From: DATLZB01 sp035574175
GTDB taxonomy: Bacteria; Pseudomonadota; Alphaproteobacteria; Rhizobiales; Hyphomicrobiaceae
NCBI GenBank assembly: GCA_035574175.1
Contig: DATLZB010000050.1
Coordinates: forward strand, 1-9,015
Length of the DNA stretch: 9,015 nucleotides
Direction of reading: 5' to 3'
Shown: positions 5,644-9,015 of the stretch, in pieces
Position numbering within the stretch: the first letter of the stretch is position 1
Layout of the letters: the number at the start of each line of letters is the position of its first letter
Position numbers and translations under genes: made by a program
The notes under the pieces: model-generated
Told to the model about the DNA's origin: nothing
The model's database searches: none
Seen by the model: the letters and a program-made list of their open reading frames with translations, nothing else

Positions 5644-6423
5644 CTATCTACCGAGGATGCACGACGCCCTGTTGCCGATGGCTCTGGCCCGGCCCTCGAT
5701 CAGCGCGGCGAGTCGCCGCGTGCCGGGGCCGGGGTTGCCGGCCTCGCGCAGGAAGGGATTGGGCAGCGCCGCAGCCAGCAGCGCAGCTTCCCGGCTGGTG
5801 AGCCGGGAGGCCGACTTGCCGAAGTGGTGGCGTGCCGCCGCCTCCGCTCCAAAGATGCCGGGACCCCACTCGGCAATATTGAGATAGACCTCCAGGATGC
5901 GGGGCTTCGGCCAGATCACCTCCATGAGCACGGTAAGCGCCAGCTCGAGGCCCTTGCGGAGATAGCTCCGGCCCTGCCACAGCAGCAGGTTCTTGGACAC
6001 CTGCATGGATATCGTGCTGGCGCCTCGAATCTCCCCGTCGCCGACACGTGTGGCGCGCTTCAGCTCGGCCTCGAGCTCGCGCAGGTCGATACCCTGATGC
6101 CGGCAGAACTGACCGTCCTCGGCAATGATGACGGAGCGCACCAGATGGGGCGAGATGGCACCGAGCGGCACCCAGCGCTGATCAATGCTCTGCCCCCCGA
6201 GCAGCCGTGTCAGCATGAGCGCCGAAATCGGCGGATCGACGAAGCGAAAGACGGCGAAGTACAGGGTGGCCGCGGCGAGCAGCGAGAGCCCGGTGAGCAC
6301 AAGCACGCGCGTGCCCGAGACGAGTGCCACGCGCAGGCAAAGGGCCAGGTTACGACCCAGGTCGGCCTGCGTCCGTCCGCTCACGGCGATATCGGAAGGT
6401 CGATCAGGTGTGGCATCGGTCAT
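5644..6423 (-). CDS. mtgA: Monofunctional peptidoglycan glycosyltransferase MtgA
   Basis: A 259-residue GT51 enzyme that polymerises lipid II into glycan strands at the outer face of the inner membrane, without a transpeptidase domain. It has a cytoplasmic N-terminus, one transmembrane anchor at about 38-60, and the conserved GT51 motifs in order: EDGQFCRHQG at 102-111 (catalytic Glu102), RGASTISMQVSKN at 133-145, RKGLELALTVLME at 156-168 (second catalytic Glu160), and KPRILEVYLNIAEWGPGIFG at 173-192, then SREAALLAAALPNP. The length and domain set match MtgA rather than the bifunctional penicillin-binding proteins. The ATG at 6423 has only a weak, distant AGGG upstream. The gene is divergent from ispA across a 109-bp gap containing a small inverted repeat, and rpmF follows on the same strand. 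Confidence 0.95.
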   Translation of the reverse strand: MTDATPDRPSDIAVSGRTQADLGRNLALCLRVALVSGTRVLVLTGLSLLAAATLYFAVFRFVDPPISALMLTRLLGGQSIDQRWVPLGAISPHLVRSVIIAEDGQFCRHQGIDLRELEAELKRATRVGDGEIRGASTISMQVSKNLLLWQGRSYLRKGLELALTVLMEVIWPKPRILEVYLNIAEWGPGIFGAEAAARHHFGKSASRLTSREAALLAAALPNPFLREAGNPGPGTRRLAALIEGRARAIGNRASCILGR

Positions 6424-6461
6424 CGGGGCGACTGCCCTTGCTGGCGGTGCATGGTATATCG

Positions 6462-6479
6462 CCGCTGGCGGGCCAGCGG
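6462..6479. repeat. Inverted repeat in the mtgA-ispA divergent region
   Basis: CCGCTGG (6462-6468) and CCAGCGG (6473-6479) are exact inverted complements around a 4-base centre. The repeat lies about 38 bases from the mtgA start and 53 bases from the ispA start, where an operator for one or both divergent promoters could sit. It may equally be a chance GC-rich hairpin. I see no strong promoter boxes around it. Confidence 0.35.
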
Positions 6480-6532
6480 AGGCCGTCGGATGCTATGTTT
6501 CATTGGTCCTGCCAGGGGCATGTGGTGAGCCT

Positions 6533-7453
6533 GTGTCATTCGAGCGAAGGTTGGCCGAAGCCGCGCGCGCCGTCGAGCGCCACCTGCGGGCGTGGCTAGC
6601 AGCCGGGGCATCCGATGGCGAACAGCGTCATGCGGTTCCTCCCCGCCTGCACGCCGCGCTCGCCCACGCGGTGTTGAGCGGGGGAAAGCGAATCCGCCCG
6701 TTGCTCGTGATCGAGAGCTCCCGGATGTTCGACGTTGACGCCGAAGCGGCCGTTGCCACGGCAGCCGCGCTCGAGTGCGTGCATTGCTATTCGTTGGCTC
6801 ACGACGACTTGCCGGCCATGGACAACGACCAGGTCCGCAGAGGGGCGCCTACGGTATGGAAGGCGTTCGACGAGTGGACGGCAATACTGGCCGGCGATGC
6901 GCTGCTGACGCTCGCTTTCGAAATCGTGAGCGCCGGGCTGCCGGCCCGCATCGCGGCCGACGTGCGCTGCCGGCTCGCAACGGAGCTGGCCAGAGCGGCT
7001 GGTGCGCGGGGAATGGTCGGCGGTCAATGCCTCGATCTGGAGGCCGACAAGCTCGGCGAGCCGCGCGCCCGCGACCTGCACCACATCCTGCGGTTGCAGG
7101 AGATGAAGACGGGCGCGCTGATGGGCTTCGCCTGCCGCTCCGGCGCGATCTTGGCCGGCGCCCCACCGGCCGAGGAGGCTTCCCTCGCCAGCTTCGGGCT
7201 CAAGCTCGGCGTCGCCTTCCAGATCGCCGACGACCTGCTCGATGCCGAGGGCGATGCCGCCGTCGTCGGCAAGGCGACGGGAAAGGACGCCGGCCGGAAC
7301 AAAGCGACGCTCGTCGCCTTGCTTGGCCGCGAAGCCGCACGGACCAAGCTCCATGAAATCGAGGCTGAAGCGATCGCCCTGCTCGGTCCATTCGGCGCCA
7401 GGGCCGGCGTGCTGCGTGATGCGGTCCAGTTCGCGGTGCGGCGTCAACGGTGA
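6533..7453 (+). CDS. ispA: Polyprenyl synthetase, farnesyl diphosphate synthase type
   Basis: A 306-residue all-helical prenyltransferase that joins isopentenyl diphosphate to allylic diphosphates in the cytosol, supplying precursors for quinones, undecaprenyl carrier and hopanoids. The first aspartate-rich motif is DDLPAMD (Asp91, Asp92, Asp97), with the two-residue insertion typical of bacterial FPP synthases. The second is DDLLD at 233-237. GGKRIRPLL (50-58) and RRGAPTVWKAF (102-112) contribute to IPP and substrate binding. Tyr86, five residues before the first Asp, is the aromatic stopper of short-chain (FPP) enzymes, although GGPP as product cannot be excluded. The start is a GTG at 6533 (protein begins MSFERRLAEA), giving the usual ~300 residues; the frame remains open far upstream, but that part overlaps mtgA. 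The SDR gene follows after 23 bp, so the two are probably co-transcribed. Confidence 0.9.
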   Translation: MSFERRLAEAARAVERHLRAWLAAGASDGEQRHAVPPRLHAALAHAVLSGGKRIRPLLVIESSRMFDVDAEAAVATAAALECVHCYSLAHDDLPAMDNDQVRRGAPTVWKAFDEWTAILAGDALLTLAFEIVSAGLPARIAADVRCRLATELARAAGARGMVGGQCLDLEADKLGEPRARDLHHILRLQEMKTGALMGFACRSGAILAGAPPAEEASLASFGLKLGVAFQIADDLLDAEGDAAVVGKATGKDAGRNKATLVALLGREAARTKLHEIEAEAIALLGPFGARAGVLRDAVQFAVRRQR

Positions 7454-7476
7454 GGCGAACGGCGAAAGGAGGTGGC

Positions 7477-8427
7477 ATGACCACGTTGGTGACTGGCGCC
7501 GGCCTGATCGGCACTGCCTTTGCAAGCGTTGCGATGCGCCGCGGCGAGGACGTGGTGTTCTTCGATTGCGAACCGCGCAGCGCGTTCCTCAAACACAAGT
7601 TGGGAGAGCGCGGCTTCACACTTGTGCGCGGGGACGTGCGCAATCTGGCCGAGCTGATCGACGTCGTGAAGCGGTACGGGATCGCCACCATCGTCCACAC
7701 CGCCGGGCTGATCGGCGGGCGCGTGCAGCAGGCCATCGGCACCGCGTTCGATGTCAACCTCGGCGGCACGCGCAATGTAGCGGAGGCGGCTCGGCTCGCC
7801 GGCGTGCGCCGTCTGGTGCACATCTCGACGTTCGGCGTCTACGACCGGCGGGTGCCCGCACCGACAAGGATCGATGAAACCTTCCCGAAAGGCCCGGTCC
7901 GCGCCTACGGCGCCCTCAAGGCGGCCAAGGAACTGATCCTTGAAGCCTTTGCCGCCCACTACGGCTTTGAACTGGTGATCCTCCGCCCCGCCAACGTGTT
8001 CGGCTACGGCCACTTCTGGTCCGGCTCCTCCGGCGGCCTGAAGATGCAGACCCTGCTTGAGGCGGCCCTAGCCGGCAGGACGGCGCGCATCGCTTCGGCC
8101 GAGGCGATGGCCAACGAGTACGTCTATGCCAAGGATGTGGGCAGAGCCGTCGATCTTGCCGCCACCCTCCCGCTCCCCAAGGAGCACGTGTTCAACATCG
8201 GCAGCGGCGTGATAACGCCCTTCGAGGAGGTGGTAACGGTGGTGCGCAATCTCTTTCCGGGTCTAACCGTCGAGATCGAGCCGGGCGAGCCGCCCAAGTC
8301 CAGAAGCGTGCCGCTCGACATTTCGCGGGCCAAGCAGCATCTCGGCTGGGAGCCAGAGTTTTCGCTTGCCGATGCCTTCAGGGATTTCGCGGCGGAACTG
8401 AAGACCGCCGCCAACGCGCGGTGCTGA
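7477..8427 (+). CDS. NAD-dependent epimerase/dehydratase-like extended SDR
   Basis: A 316-residue extended short-chain dehydrogenase with the N-terminal NAD(P)-binding loop TGAGLIG at 6-12 (GxxGxxG type), an acidic residue at the end of strand 2 (FFDCE, Asp30) favouring NAD, GDVRN at 52-56, an HTAGLIGG loop, a catalytic Ser/Thr at 117/118 (HISTFGVYD) and the Tyr144-x-x-x-Lys148 pair (YGALK). A C-terminal substrate domain contains RPANVFGYG (170-178), YVYAKDVGRAVDLA and a final GWEPEFSLADAF segment, as in nucleotide-sugar epimerases and dehydratases. The exact substrate is not readable; UDP-sugar epimerase, dehydratase and hydroxysteroid-type relatives all fit. The ATG at 7477 has a near-perfect AAAGGAGG 4 bases upstream. 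It follows ispA by 23 bp and converges on ispG with 8 bp between stop codons. Confidence 0.88.
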   Translation: MTTLVTGAGLIGTAFASVAMRRGEDVVFFDCEPRSAFLKHKLGERGFTLVRGDVRNLAELIDVVKRYGIATIVHTAGLIGGRVQQAIGTAFDVNLGGTRNVAEAARLAGVRRLVHISTFGVYDRRVPAPTRIDETFPKGPVRAYGALKAAKELILEAFAAHYGFELVILRPANVFGYGHFWSGSSGGLKMQTLLEAALAGRTARIASAEAMANEYVYAKDVGRAVDLAATLPLPKEHVFNIGSGVITPFEEVVTVVRNLFPGLTVEIEPGEPPKSRSVPLDISRAKQHLGWEPEFSLADAFRDFAAELKTAANARC

Positions 8428-8435
8428 CCGGTCAG
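8424..8435. repeat. 12-bp perfect palindrome at convergent stop codons
   Basis: CTGACCGGTCAG is fully self-complementary and includes the TGA stop of the SDR gene; the ispG stop lies immediately beside it (8436-8438). A wider GCTGAC...GTCAGC symmetry (8423-8440) reuses the same bases. With no loop it would form a poor RNA hairpin, so a bidirectional terminator is not convincing. Confidence 0.5.
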
Positions 8436-9015
8436 TCAGCCGCGCCCGTAACGCTTGGCGATGTAGTCCTCCACGATTGCCTTGAACTCGGCCGCGATGT
8501 TGGCCCCCCTCAGGGTTACCGCCTTATTGCCGTCGATGAAGACAGGTGCCGCCGGCTGCTCACCGGTGCCGGGCAGCGAGATGCCGATGTCGGCGTGCTT
8601 GCTCTCGCCCGGCCCATTCACGATGCAGCCCATCACCGCGAGATTGAGATTTTCCACGCCGGGATAAGTGCGCCGCCATTCCGGCATGCGCTCGCGGATC
8701 ATCTCCTCGACCTCGCGGGCAAGCTGCTGAAACACGGTCGAGGTCGTGCGCCCGCATCCCGGACAGGCCGCCACGACCGGCGCGAACGACCTCAATCCCA
8801 TGGTTTGCAAAAGCTCCTGCGCGGCCTTGACCTCCAGCGTGCGGTCGCCGCCAGGCTCAGGGGTGAGCGAGTAGCGGATGGTGTCGCCGATGCCCTGCTG
8901 AAGCAGGATGGCCATGGCCGCGGACGAGGCAACGATGCCCTTCGAACCCATGCCGGCCTCGGTCAGACCAAGGTGCAGCGCATAGCGGCAGCGGCGGGCG
9001 AGCATGGTATATACG
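8436..9015 (-). CDS. ispG: 4-hydroxy-3-methylbut-2-enyl diphosphate synthase IspG (3' part)
   Basis: This is the C-terminal ~192 residues of the penultimate enzyme of the MEP isoprenoid pathway, which converts methylerythritol cyclodiphosphate to HMBPP with a [4Fe-4S] cluster. The gene runs off the right edge of the window; the frame is open to 9014 upstream of an internal ATG at 9005. Recognisable segments are LHLGLTEAGMGSKGIVASS, GDTIRYSLTPEPGGDRTLEV, the cluster motif CPGCGRTTSTVF with two cluster cysteines, and MGCIVNGPGESKHADIGISL, which carries the third cluster cysteine and the conserved glutamate (Glu in NGPGE). All cluster ligands are present, so it should be active. It converges with the SDR gene, 8 bp away. 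With ispA nearby on the other strand, two isoprenoid genes flank the SDR. Confidence 0.96.
   Translation of the reverse strand, partial: VYTMLARRCRYALHLGLTEAGMGSKGIVASSAAMAILLQQGIGDTIRYSLTPEPGGDRTLEVKAAQELLQTMGLRSFAPVVAACPGCGRTTSTVFQQLAREVEEMIRERMPEWRRTYPGVENLNLAVMGCIVNGPGESKHADIGISLPGTGEQPAAPVFIDGNKAVTLRGANIAAEFKAIVEDYIAKRYGRG

Noticed and set aside
5440..6528. 362-codon open frame on the plus strand opposite rpmF and mtgA
   Set aside because: It overlaps two certain genes on the other strand, has no recognisable motif and no ribosome-binding site.
6185..6532. Long N-terminal extension of ispA (start at 6185)
   Set aside because: It would overlap mtgA on the other strand for about 240 bases and add residues with no prenyltransferase resemblance; starting at GTG 6533 gives the normal family length.
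6596..7525. 309-codon open frame on the minus strand opposite ispA
   Set aside because: It is antisense to a polyprenyl synthetase with all its motifs; the length reflects lack of stops in high-GC DNA.

Overview
The window is high-GC DNA (about two-thirds G+C by eye) with tightly packed genes and no RNA gene, mobile element or CRISPR array. The protein sequences point to an alphaproteobacterium, most likely of the Hyphomicrobiales (Rhizobiales). The indicators are the PhaA/PhaB/PhaR polyhydroxybutyrate set, a cysteine-free bL32, and bL32, MtgA and a polyprenyl synthetase lying next to one another. This placement is inference from sequence character; no search was run.

Layout. Bases 2-310 (+) are the 3' end of a ZnuB-type zinc ABC permease. 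It meets, 3 bp away and tail to tail, a minus-strand run that in transcription order reads phaA (3896 to 2697), phaB (2580 to 1855), a small three-helix membrane protein (1775 to 1347) and a YddG-like DMT exporter (1231 to 314). phaR, the PHB-responsive repressor, is divergent from phaA (about 4126-4779, +). PhaA condenses two acetyl-CoA, PhaB reduces acetoacetyl-CoA to 3-hydroxybutyryl-CoA, and PhaR senses the polymer. The PHA synthase gene phaC is not in the window.

Next comes a second minus-strand run: mtgA (6423 to 5644), rpmF (5516 to 5331) and a four-helix membrane protein of unknown function (5224 to 4814). Divergent from mtgA is a plus-strand pair: a farnesyl-diphosphate-synthase-type polyprenyl synthetase (6533-7453) and an extended-SDR sugar-nucleotide-epimerase-like protein (7477-8427). 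They converge on the 3' end of ispG (8436 to the window edge, -). Two isoprenoid genes, ispA-like and ispG, therefore flank the SDR gene.

No intergenic gap exceeds about 230 bases. The gaps hold a perfect 10-bp hairpin between phaA and phaB, a TGC/GCA dyad before phaR, a small inverted repeat between mtgA and ispA, candidate promoters for phaA, phaB and rpmF, and a 12-bp palindrome spanning the convergent stop codons of the SDR gene and ispG. I see mostly conserved housekeeping and storage-metabolism genes. The least explained parts are the two small membrane proteins, the SDR, and the regulatory DNA around the pha genes.
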